Of a DNA stretch of 64,000 nt, positions 53,697 to 64,000 are shown piece by piece. Source of the stretch: CAVWSM01 sp963798505. Lineage in GTDB: Bacteria > Actinomycetota > Actinomycetes > Jiangellales > Jiangellaceae. How positions within the stretch are numbered: the first letter of the stretch is position 1; the number at the start of each line of letters is the position of its first letter. The stretch is from assembly GCA_963798505.1 (NCBI GenBank), contig CAWCTX010000019.1, forward strand, positions 145,977-209,976. The letters run 5' to 3'. The position numbers and the translations under genes were made by a program. Below the pieces are notes generated by a model. The model made no database searches, had not been told where the DNA came from, and saw nothing but the letters and a program-made list of their open reading frames with translations.

Positions 53697-54010
53697 CTAC
53701 TTGGCCTTCTCGAGGATCTCGACGACGCGCCAACGCTTGGTGGCCGACAGCGGTCGCGTCTCCATCACGAGGACGCGGTCACCGACCGCACAGGCGTTCT
53801 GCTCGTCGTGAGCCTTCAGCTTGTTGGTCCGCCGGACGACCTTGCCGTACAGCGGGTGCTTGAACCGGTCCTCGATGGCGACGACGACGGTCTTGTCCAT
53901 CTTGTCGCTGACGACGAAGCCCTCGCGGGTCTTGCGGAACCCGCGCTGGGGGGCGCCGGCCCCTTCGGTCCCGGTGGTCTCGGGTGTCCGATTATTTGCT
54001 CCTCATTCAT
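53697..54010 (-). CDS. rpsQ: 30S ribosomal protein S17 (frameshift near the start)
   Basis: A protein of about 103 residues. The S17 core KTREGFVVSDKMDKTVVVAI and HDEQNACAVGDRVLVMETRP is clear. Upstream the frame reads NNRTPETTGTEGAGAPQRG, with no start codon. An ATG at 54010 that overlaps the rpmC stop (ATGA) is one base out of frame. One missing or extra base between about 53985 and 54003 would join them. The internal ATG at 53900 gives only 67 residues and would lose the first beta strand, so it is rejected. Confidence 0.9.
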
Positions 54011-54258
54011 GCCGCGTCCCCGCCCGGTGCCTCGACAACGGTGGTGATGCCGAGCTCGCGCTCGCGCATGATCGTGTAGATGCGCGCGATGTCGCGCCGG
54101 ACGGCCTTGAGGCCGCCGTGGCTCTCGAGCTGGCCGGTCGCAGAGCGGAACCGGAGCTTGAACAGCTCGTCCTTGGCCTTGCCCAGCTCCTCGACCAACT
54201 CAGCGTCGGTCTTGGCGCGAAGGGCGACTGCGGTGAGGTCCTTGCTACCCACGGCCAT
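54007..54258 (-). CDS. rpmC: 50S ribosomal protein L29
   Basis: An 83-residue two-helix protein near the exit tunnel. ELGKAKDELFKLRFRSATGQ and AVRRDIARIYTIMRERELGI are diagnostic. The ATG overlaps the rplP stop by one base (TGATG), and its stop overlaps the presumed rpsQ start. Confidence 0.98.
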   Translation of the reverse strand: MAVGSKDLTAVALRAKTDAELVEELGKAKDELFKLRFRSATGQLESHGGLKAVRRDIARIYTIMRERELGITTVVEAPGGDAA

Positions 54259-54677
54259 CAGATGTCACCTGCCTCGCGCGTCACAAAGCGGCACTTCATC
54301 GGAAGCTTGTGCATCGCGCGGCGCATGGCCTCGCGAGCGATCGGCTCGGGCACGCCCGACAGCTCGAACATGACCCGGCCCGGCTTGACGTTGGCGATCC
54401 ACCACTCCGGCGAACCCTTGCCGGAACCCATGCGGGTCTCGGCCGGCTTCTTGGTGAGCGGACGGTCCGGGAAGATGTTGATCCACACCTTGCCGCCACG
54501 ACGGATGTGCCGCGTCATGGCGATACGGGCCGACTCGATCTGCCGGTTGGTCACGTAGTGACCCTCGAGCGCCTGGATGCCGAACTCACCGAAGGCGAGC
54601 TTGGTGCCGCCCTTGGCCATGCCGCTGCGCTTGGGGTGGTGCTGCTTGCGGTGCTTGACCCTGCGGGGGATGAGCAT
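54258..54677 (-). CDS. rplP: 50S ribosomal protein L16
   Basis: A 139-residue protein that positions A-site tRNA. MLIPRRVKHRKQHHPKRSGM, TRHIRRGGKVWINIFPDRPL and RMGSGKGSPEWWIANVKPG are conserved. It lies three bases past rpsC. Confidence 0.98.
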   Translation of the reverse strand: MLIPRRVKHRKQHHPKRSGMAKGGTKLAFGEFGIQALEGHYVTNRQIESARIAMTRHIRRGGKVWINIFPDRPLTKKPAETRMGSGKGSPEWWIANVKPGRVMFELSGVPEPIAREAMRRAMHKLPMKCRFVTREAGDI

Positions 54678-54680
54678 GAC

Positions 54681-55498
<818 letters not shown>

Positions 55499-55499
<1 letters not shown>

Positions 55500-55858
55500 T
55501 ATCGGGTCCCTCCCTTCGTGCTCTCACGCTCTTCGACGACCGCGGTGATGTGGCACGACCGCTTGTTGATGCGGAACGCGCGACCACGGTCCTGCGGCCG
55601 GAACCGCTTGAGCGTCGGGCCCTCGTCGACAAAGATCTGTGAGACCCACAGGTTGTCGGCGTTGCGCGCGCCGTGATTGTTGAGCGCGTTGGCAACGGCA
55701 CTCTCGATCACCTTGCGCACCGGCTCGCTGGCGGCTTGCGGCGCGAATCGGAGCACCGCGACGGCCTCGTCGGCCTTCATGCCTCGGACGACGTCCACCA
55801 CGCGGCGCGCCTTCATGGGCGTCACGCGCACGTAGCGCGCCTGGGCCCTGGCTTCCAT
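55499..55858 (-). CDS. rplV: 50S ribosomal protein L22
   Basis: A 119-residue exit-tunnel protein. ARAQARYVRVTPMKARRVVD and GPTLKRFRPQDRGRAFRINK are diagnostic. The start is at MEARAQARY, with GGAG eight bases upstream; ATGs further upstream give a non-homologous extension. Confidence 0.97.
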
Positions 55859-55898
55859 CGTGACTCCTACTTCTCTGGTCATCATGCGTGGTGCGACG

Positions 55899-56180
55899 TC
55901 AGCGACGACGAGCGCGCTTGTCGTCCTTCTCGTGGCCCTTGAACGTCCGCGTGGGGGCGAACTCGCCGAGCTTGTGCCCGACCATGGACTCCGAGACGAA
56001 CACCGGGATGTGCTTGCGGCCATCGTGGACAGCGATCGTGTGCCCGATCATGTCCGGCACGATCATGGACCGGCGGGACCACGTCTTGATGACGTTCTTG
56101 GTCCCCTTGTCGTTCTGGTCGTCCACCTTCTTCTGAAGGTGGTCGTCGACGAAGGGGCCCTTCTTGAGGCTGCGAGGCAT
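55899..56180 (-). CDS. rpsS: 30S ribosomal protein S19
   Basis: A 93-residue head protein. MPRSLKKGPFVDDHLQKKVD and GHKLGEFAPTRTFKGHEKDD are diagnostic. It follows rplB by 15 bases. Confidence 0.98.
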   Translation of the reverse strand: MPRSLKKGPFVDDHLQKKVDDQNDKGTKNVIKTWSRRSMIVPDMIGHTIAVHDGRKHIPVFVSESMVGHKLGEFAPTRTFKGHEKDDKRARRR

Positions 56181-56195
56181 TCTCTATGGCTCCTG

Positions 56196-57032
56196 TCAGC
56201 GCTTCTTGCCGGTCTTGCGGCGACGGATGATCTGGCGGTCGCTGGCCTTGCCCCGCTTGCGGGTACGGCCCTCGGGCTGGCCCCACGGGCTGACCGGGTG
56301 GCGGCCACCGGAGGTCTTGCCCTCACCACCACCGTGCGGGTGGTCGATCGGGTTCATCGCCACACCACGGACGGTCGGGCGCTTGCCCTTCCAGCGCATG
56401 CGGCCGGCCTTGCCCCAGTTGATGTTGCTCTGCTCGGCGTTGCCGACCTCGCCGACAGTGGCGCGGCAGCGCACGTCGACGTTGCGGATCTCGCCGGACG
56501 GCATCCGCAGCTGCGCCCAGGTGCCCTCCTTGGCGACGAGCTGGACGCTCGCGCCTGCGGAGCGGGCGATCTTGGCGCCGCCGCCCGGCCGGAGCTCGAT
56601 CGCGTGCACGACCGTACCGACGGGGATGTTGCGCAGCGGCAGGTTGTTGCCCGGCTTGATGTCGGCGGACGGCCCGCTCTCGACGGTCGCGCCCTGAGCC
56701 AGCTTGTGCGGCGCCAGGATGTAGCGCTTCTCGCCGTCGGCGTAGTGCAGCAGCGCGATGCGAGCGGTGCGGTTGGGGTCGTACTCGATGTGAGCGACCT
56801 TGGCCGGCACGCCGTCCTTGTCGTTGCGGCGGAAGTCGATCAGGCGGTACTGGCGCTTGTGCCCACCGCCCTGGTGACGAACCGTGATCCGACCCGAGGA
56901 GTTGCGGCCGCCCCTCTTGGCGAGGGGACGGACGAGCGACTTCTCCGGCTCGGACCGGGTGATCTCGACGAAGTCGGCCACGCTCGAACCACGGCGGCCC
57001 GGCGTCGTCGGCTTGTACTTGCGGATGCCCAT
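56196..57032 (-). CDS. rplB: 50S ribosomal protein L2
   Basis: A 278-residue protein near the peptidyl-transferase centre. MGIRKYKPTTPGRRGSSVAD and the His-rich DHPHGGGEGKTSGGRHPVSP are conserved. It lies 32 bases past rplW. Confidence 0.98.
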   Translation of the reverse strand: MGIRKYKPTTPGRRGSSVADFVEITRSEPEKSLVRPLAKRGGRNSSGRITVRHQGGGHKRQYRLIDFRRNDKDGVPAKVAHIEYDPNRTARIALLHYADGEKRYILAPHKLAQGATVESGPSADIKPGNNLPLRNIPVGTVVHAIELRPGGGAKIARSAGASVQLVAKEGTWAQLRMPSGEIRNVDVRCRATVGEVGNAEQSNINWGKAGRMRWKGKRPTVRGVAMNPIDHPHGGGEGKTSGGRHPVSPWGQPEGRTRKRGKASDRQIIRRRKTGKKR

Positions 57033-57064
57033 GTCTTAAGTCCTCGAAAGATCAGACAACCCGG

Positions 57065-57370
57065 TCAGCTGACCGGACCGCCGAAGATGTCGATGCGCTG
57101 GCCCTCGGCCACGGTCACGATCGCGCGCTTGGTGGACTTGCGCTGCCCCCACCCGAAACGGGTGCGCTTGCGCTTGCCTTCGCGGTTGAGCGTGTTGACG
57201 CCGGTGACCTTGACGTTGAACACCTTCTCGACCGCGATCTTGATCTCGGTCTTGTTGGCGTCCGGGTGGACGACGAAGGTGTACTTGTTCTCATCGAGGA
57301 GCCCGTAGCTCTTCTCCGAGACGACAGGCGCGAGCAGGATGTCGCGCGGGTCCTTGTGGGTGGAGCTCAC
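57065..57370 (-). CDS. rplW: 50S ribosomal protein L23
   Basis: A 101-residue tunnel-exit protein that docks trigger factor and SRP. LAPVVSEKSYGLLDENKYTF and GQRKSTKRAIVTVAEGQRID are diagnostic. The GTG start overlaps the rplD stop (GTGA). Confidence 0.98.
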   Translation of the reverse strand: MSSTHKDPRDILLAPVVSEKSYGLLDENKYTFVVHPDANKTEIKIAVEKVFNVKVTGVNTLNREGKRKRTRFGWGQRKSTKRAIVTVAEGQRIDIFGGPVS

Positions 57371-58062
57371 TTGGCCTCCTCCTTGTCAGCCTCAGCCTCG
57401 AGCGCTTCGCTCTCGGACGCCGTTGCCTTGGCAGATGGAGCCCGCTCCGTCACGAACCGCTCGAACGCCGCCTGCGTGAAGATCACGTCGTCGGCGCAGA
57501 GCACGTCGTAGGTGTTGAGCTGGTCGACCGCGATCAGGTGGACGTCGGCGGCGTTGCGCAGCGAGAGCCAGGTCTGGTCGTCGCCGCGGTCGACCACCAC
57601 GAGCGGCTTGCCCCGCTCGGTGATCTGACGCAGCGTCTCGATGCCGGCCTTGGTGGACGGCTGCTCGCCCTCGACGAACGCGGTGACCACGTGGACGCGG
57701 CCGTTGCGGGCCCGGTCGGTGAGGGCGCCACGAAGCGCGGCGACCTTCATCTTCTTGGGCGTCCGCTGGGCGTAGTCGCGCGGCGACGGGCCGTGCACCA
57801 CACCACCGCCGGTGAACTGCGGCGCGCGGATCGAACCCTGGCGGGCTCGGCCGGTGCCCTTCTGGCGGTACGGCTTGCGGCCACCGCCGCTGACCTCACC
57901 GCGGGTCTTGGTGCTGTGCGTGCCCTGCCGGGCAGCGGCCAGCTGCGCCACGACCACCTGGTGGATCAGCGGGATGTTGACCTGGACGTCGAAGAGCTCG
58001 CCGGGCAGGTCGACCGAACCGGAGGTCTCACCGGCGGGGGTCTTGATGTCGATGGTGGACAT
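57367..58062 (-). CDS. rplD: 50S ribosomal protein L4
   Basis: A 231-residue protein whose loop lines the tunnel: GGGRKPYRQKGTGRARQGSI. In E. coli L4 represses the S10 operon. It starts MSTIDIKTPAGETSGSVDLP and ends in an acidic tail, SESEALEAEADKEEAK, typical of actinobacteria. It lies four bases past rplC. Confidence 0.98.
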   Translation of the reverse strand: MSTIDIKTPAGETSGSVDLPGELFDVQVNIPLIHQVVVAQLAAARQGTHSTKTRGEVSGGGRKPYRQKGTGRARQGSIRAPQFTGGGVVHGPSPRDYAQRTPKKMKVAALRGALTDRARNGRVHVVTAFVEGEQPSTKAGIETLRQITERGKPLVVVDRGDDQTWLSLRNAADVHLIAVDQLNTYDVLCADDVIFTQAAFERFVTERAPSAKATASESEALEAEADKEEAK

Positions 58063-58066
58063 GAGG

Positions 58067-58711
58067 TCAGGCCCCCTTCGCGGCTGTCTTGACGAGCACG
58101 AGTCCGCCGCGCGGGCCGGGGACGGCACCCTTGATCAGGATGAGGCCGGCCGCGGCGTCGATGGCGTGCACGGTGAGGTTCTGGGTGGTGACGCGCTCGC
58201 CGCCCATGCGGCCGGCCATCTTGACACCCTTGAAGACGCGACCCGGGGTGGCGCAGCCACCGATCGAGCCCGGCGAGCGGTGCTTGCGCTCAACACCGTG
58301 GGAGGCGCGCAGACCGTGGAAGCCGTGGCGCTTCATGACACCGGCGAAGCCCTTGCCCTTGCTCGTGCCGACCACGTCGATGGTCTGGCCCGCCTCGAAG
58401 GTCTCGGCGGTGATCTCCTGGCCGAGCGTGTACTCGCTCGCGTCGTCGGTGCGCAGCTCGACCACGTGTCGGCGCGGCGTGACGCCGGCCTTCTCGAAGT
58501 GGCCGGCGGCCGGCTTGGTGACCTTGCGCGGCTTGATCGCGCCGAAGGCGATCTGGACCGCGGAGTAGCCGTCGTTGTCGGGGGTGCGTACCTGGGTGAC
58601 GACGCAGGGCCCGGCCTTGACCACGGTCACGGGAACGACACGGTTGTTGTCGTCCCACACCTGGGTCATGCCGAGCTTCTCGCCCAGTACGCCCTTCATC
58701 TGCTTACCCAT
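58067..58711 (-). CDS. rplC: 50S ribosomal protein L3
   Basis: A 214-residue early-assembly protein. KQMKGVLGEKLGMTQVWDDN and KGKGFAGVMKRHGFHGLRAS are diagnostic, as is RMGGERVTTQNLTVHAID. It lies 14 bases past rpsJ. Confidence 0.98.
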   Translation of the reverse strand: MGKQMKGVLGEKLGMTQVWDDNNRVVPVTVVKAGPCVVTQVRTPDNDGYSAVQIAFGAIKPRKVTKPAAGHFEKAGVTPRRHVVELRTDDASEYTLGQEITAETFEAGQTIDVVGTSKGKGFAGVMKRHGFHGLRASHGVERKHRSPGSIGGCATPGRVFKGVKMAGRMGGERVTTQNLTVHAIDAAAGLILIKGAVPGPRGGLVLVKTAAKGA

Positions 58712-58725
58712 CTCTGGCGCGTCCC

Positions 58726-59034
58726 TCAGAGCTTGATCTCGATGTCGACACCGGCCGGAAGGTCGAGACGCATGAGCGAGTCGACGGTCTTCGGCGTCGG
58801 GTCGATGATGTCGATGAGCCGCTTGTGCGTGCGCATCTCGAAGTGCTCGCGGCTGTCCTTGTATTTGTGCGGCGAGCGGATGACGCAGTAGACGTTCTTC
58901 TCGGTCGGCAGCGGCACCGGGCCTGCGACCTGAGCGCCAGTGCGCGTCACCGTGTCGACGATCTTGCGCGCCGACGAGTCGATGACCTCATGGTCATAGG
59001 CCTTGAGCCGGATGCGGATCTTCTGTCCCGCCAT
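58726..59034 (-). CDS. rpsJ: 30S ribosomal protein S10
   Basis: A 102-residue protein of the S10 cluster, also a NusE antitermination factor. MAGQKIRIRLKAYDHEVIDS and HFEMRTHKRLIDIIDPTPKT are conserved. It is the first recognised gene of the S10 operon. The 381-base region upstream contains a possible small zinc-ribbon peptide, promoter candidates and an element shared with the str leader. Confidence 0.98.
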   Translation of the reverse strand: MAGQKIRIRLKAYDHEVIDSSARKIVDTVTRTGAQVAGPVPLPTEKNVYCVIRSPHKYKDSREHFEMRTHKRLIDIIDPTPKTVDSLMRLDLPAGVDIEIKL

Positions 59035-59040
59035 GACTGC

Positions 59041-59172
59041 TCATTCGCCCTTCGTCTTGGTATGTCTCGTACCGCCACAGTTGTGGCACGTTCGTGGTCT
59101 CGCCTTGCCCGGGGCATGGCACACGGCACAACTCCGGCCCCTCCGACCCCCGCGGTCGGGCGTGTCGCGCAT
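59041..59172 (-). CDS. Possible 43-residue zinc-ribbon leader peptide upstream of rpsJ
   Basis: This is a weakly supported small ORF, MRDTPDRGGRRGRSCAVCHA at its start and RHTKTKGE at its end. Four cysteines fit a zinc ribbon, C-x2-C-x10-C-x2-C (CAVC, then CHNCGGT). Its TGA lies six bases before the rpsJ ATG, so translation could be coupled. The ribosome site is weak, and third-position GC (about 65 percent by eye) is lower than in the neighbouring genes. It may be chance; its first codons also overlap the element shared with the str leader. Confidence 0.3.
   Translation of the reverse strand: MRDTPDRGGRRGRSCAVCHAPGKARPRTCHNCGGTRHTKTKGE
59144..59170 (-). promoter_or_regulatory. Leader element shared with the str operon (copy in the S10 leader)
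   Basis: A 27-base sequence here matches one at 63827-63853 at 24 positions. The core CGACCCCCGCGGTCGGG is identical and includes a CGACC/GGTCG stem. It lies about 110 bases before rpsJ; the other copy lies about 90 bases before rpsL. Confidence 0.65.
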
Positions 59173-59198
59173 CCAGGCCGCACTGCGGCCTAGGTCAA
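59170..59198 (-). promoter_or_regulatory. Candidate S10 promoter with palindromic spacer
   Basis: TTGACC (59193-59198) matches the -35 used elsewhere; the -10 at 17 bases, TGGATG, is poor. The spacer is a perfect inverted repeat, AGGCCGC-ACT-GCGGCCT, at 59175-59191. It could be an operator, or only a hairpin in a longer leader. Confidence 0.4.
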
Positions 59199-59317
59199 CT
59201 CGCTCTAGTGACGGGTCTCGGGCGGCCCGGCGTCGTGCCGGGCGCTCTGCTGAGGTCTCCGAGCCGGCAGTCCGTCTTGCGGACATGCCACGGCGGCCTC
59301 GCCGAGCAACTCGATCC

Positions 59318-59348
59318 AGTATGCCAGAGGGCTTACGCCCTTGGCCAA
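59318..59348 (-). promoter_or_regulatory. Candidate upstream S10 promoter
   Basis: TTGGCC (59343-59348) and CATACT (59318-59323) with a 19-base spacer, just past the tuf terminator. It would give a leader of nearly 280 bases that includes the small ORF and shared element. Confidence 0.45.
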
Positions 59349-59362
59349 TCCGCGGCCGGTGG

Positions 59363-59394
59363 GGCCGGTCACGCCGCATTCGGCGCGACCGGCC
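59363..59394 (-). terminator. Terminator after tuf
   Basis: A 14-bp stem with one mismatch (59363-59376 with 59381-59394) and a CATT loop, 22 bases past the tuf stop. It separates the str cluster from the S10 cluster. Confidence 0.75.
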
Positions 59395-59415
59395 TTCCGG
59401 CTGCGATTGTCGGAC

Positions 59416-60608
<1,193 letters not shown>

Positions 60609-60709
60609 TGTGGTCCCTCCTAGGACGTAAGGGTTGGTCGCTGTCTTCGTGCAGGTGTCGGGTTAGCGGGGGTTGTTGGCTCGGACCGGTGCGGTCTGAC
60701 CCGTTGCGA

Positions 60710-62813
<2,104 letters not shown>

Positions 62814-62852
62814 GTGCTGTCCGTTCTTTGAGCTCTCGTGCTTGTCGTGTTC

Positions 62853-62889
62853 GCGCCGCCGTGCATCCGTGGGCGGATGCCGGCGGCGC
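62853..62889 (-). terminator. Hairpin between rpsG and fusA
   Basis: A 16-bp stem with a single bulged base (62853-62869 with 62874-62889), five bases past the rpsG stop. It could reduce read-through into fusA or mark an RNA processing site. Confidence 0.7.
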
Positions 62890-62893
62890 CGAA

Positions 62894-63363
62894 TCACCAG
62901 CGGTAGTGCGCGAAGGCCTTGTTGGACTCGGCCATCTTGTGGGTGTCCTCGCGGCGCTTGACGCTGGCGCCGAGGCCGTTGCTGGCGTCGAGGAGCTCGT
63001 TCATCAGGCGCTCGGTCATCGTCTTCTCGCGGCGCGGCCGCGAGTAGCTGACCAGCCAGCGCAGCGCCAGGGTGGTGGCGCGGCCGCGCGGACCTCGACC
63101 GGCACCTGGTAGGTGGCGCCGCCGACGCGGCGGCTCTTGACCTCGAGGGTCGGCTTGACGTTGTCGAGCGCGCGCTTGAGCGTGATGACCGGGTCGGTGC
63201 CGGTCTTGTCCCGGCAGCCCTCGAGGGCGCCGTAGACGATGCGCTCGGCGACCGACTTCTTGCCGTCGATGAGGACCTTGTTGACCAGCGCGGTGACGAG
63301 CGGCGAGTTGTAGACCGGGTCGATGACGACCGGTCGCTTCGGGGCCGGGCCCTTGCGCGGCAT
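62894..63363 (-). CDS. rpsG: 30S ribosomal protein S7 (one-base deletion)
   Basis: A 156-residue head-assembly protein. MPRKGPAPKRPVVIDPVYNS and LEVKSRRVGGATYQVPVEVR precede a shift near 63085, in a GC-rich run where one G appears missing. The other frame continues ALRWLVSYSRPRREKTMTER and ends KMAESNKAFAHYRW. The span is one base short of a whole number of codons, consistent with a single deletion. The ATG overlaps the rpsL stop (TAATG). Confidence 0.95.
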
Positions 63364-63737
63364 TAGCTCTTCTCCTTCTTCGCGCCGTACCGGCTGCGGG
63401 CCTGCTTGCGGTTCTTGACGCCCTGGGTGTCGAGCGAGCCGCGGATGATCTTGTAGCGAACGCCGGGCAGGTCCTTCACGCGGCCGCCGCGGACGAGCAC
63501 GATCGAGTGCTCCTGGAGGTTGTGGCCGACGCCCGGGATGTAGGCGGTGACCTCGATGCCGCTGGTCAGCCGGACGCGGGCCACCTTGCGCAGCGCCGAG
63601 TTCGGCTTCTTCGGCGTGGTGGTGTAGACGCGGGTGCACACGCCACGCCGCTGCGGGCTGCCCTTGAGCGCCGGCGTCTTGGTCTTGGCGACCTTGTCCT
63701 GGCGGCCCTTGCGGACCAGCTGCTGGATCGTGGGCAC
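63363..63737 (-). CDS. rpsL: 30S ribosomal protein S12
   Basis: A 124-residue decoding-centre protein. GTG start, PTIQQLVRKGRQDKVAKTKT. The two lysines at classic streptomycin-resistance positions are present, in TTPKKPNSAL and GGRVKDLPGVRY, so this allele looks streptomycin-sensitive at those sites. It is the first gene of the str operon, with a leader of about 220 bases. Confidence 0.98.
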   Translation of the reverse strand: MPTIQQLVRKGRQDKVAKTKTPALKGSPQRRGVCTRVYTTTPKKPNSALRKVARVRLTSGIEVTAYIPGVGHNLQEHSIVLVRGGRVKDLPGVRYKIIRGSLDTQGVKNRKQARSRYGAKKEKS

Positions 63738-63826
63738 TGCGTCTCCGTTGCTACTCGTCTCGTCCCCTGGCGTGCGTCCGGGCCGTGAAGTCCTCGTCTG
63801 GCGTGAAGGTTGTTGCCGTGGTGCTC

Positions 63827-63853
63827 CGCGACCCCCGCGGTCGGGTGTCTCGC
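63827..63853 (-). promoter_or_regulatory. Leader element shared with the S10 operon (copy in the str leader)
   Basis: The 27-base counterpart of the element at 59144-59170, with 24 identical positions including the core CGACCCCCGCGGTCGGG. It lies roughly 90-115 bases before rpsL and about 105 bases after the predicted transcription start. Confidence 0.65.
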
Positions 63854-63964
63854 GACGCCCGCCCGCGCCGGGTCCTCCTCAACAGACCCGCGGGATCGAG
63901 TCTCATGCGGTCGCCCGAAGCCGGGGACGCATGAGGGCCCGGAGCAACCCCGGCACGATGTACG

Positions 63965-63994
63965 AGCGTACCCGTTCCCAGCCGCGCTGGTCAA
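63965..63994 (-). promoter_or_regulatory. str operon promoter
   Basis: On the minus strand TTGACC (63989-63994) and TACGCT (63965-63970) are 18 bases apart. Spacing and -35 match the rplM promoter. The predicted start near 63957 gives a 220-base leader. No gene is seen between it and the right edge. Confidence 0.75.
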
Positions 63995-64000
63995 AGCGGG

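Noticed and set aside
53697..53900. Short 67-residue S17 starting at an internal ATG
   Set aside because: It would lose the conserved N-terminal strand, and the upstream in-frame sequence matches S17.
63566..63994. A 142-codon frame upstream of and overlapping rpsL
   Set aside because: It runs out of frame through the conserved rpsL gene and has no recognisable motif; the region is better explained as the str leader and promoter.

Overview
The window is a GC-rich (about 70 percent) actinobacterial chromosome segment, gene-dense and almost entirely housekeeping. The gene set suggests Propionibacteriales, probably a Nocardioidaceae-like organism: a groES-groEL1 operon with a His/Gly-tailed GroEL, a GuaB3-GuaB pair, a fused NnrE/NnrD protein, zinc-type RpsN and RpmJ, acidic extensions on S9 and L17, and TTGACC-type promoters. 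This placement is inferred from gene content only.

Layout, left to right. 1-9.4 kb: end of an ABC exporter, a small membrane protein, a semialdehyde dehydrogenase, guaB3, guaB, and groEL/groES behind two CIRCE operators, then a glucose dehydrogenase. 9.4-16 kb: methyltransferases, small membrane proteins, a membrane-anchored phosphodiesterase-like protein and a NagZ-type lipoprotein. 16-23.4 kb (minus strand): a tightly overlapping operon acpS-nnr-alr-hydrolase-udg-tsaE-tsaB-rimI-tsaD, joining lipid carrier, cell-wall D-alanine, metabolite repair and tRNA t6A functions. 23.6-32.6 kb: a large LuxR-family ATPase regulator, glmS, glmM and rplM-rpsI. 32.7-39.4 kb: a very large secreted alpha-amylase/pullulanase and a Phd/PIN toxin-antitoxin pair. 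39.4-42.5 kb: an ABC-F ATPase, a membrane protein and truA. 42.5-63.7 kb (minus strand): the alpha, spc, S10 and str ribosomal clusters, from rplQ back to rpsL, with secY, adk, map, infA, tuf and fusA.

The main caveat is sequence quality. Roughly thirty single-base lesions break otherwise well-conserved frames, including fusA, tuf, rpsG, rpsI, rpsQ, tsaB and tsaD, which should be single-copy and essential. I read these as assembly or base-calling errors and annotate each gene across its full span, noting where the frame changes. Single-frame gene calling would give fragments or false fusions here.

No CRISPR array, insertion sequence, prophage, rRNA or tRNA was recognised, and no wholly new multi-gene system was found. 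The most unusual signals are regulatory: a nearly identical 27-nt element in the leaders of the S10 and str operons, a possible zinc-ribbon leader peptide just before rpsJ, paired CIRCE elements enclosing a promoter, several genes that look leaderless, a repeated GC hairpin in the ribosomal clusters, and a tandem 12-bp repeat before infA.
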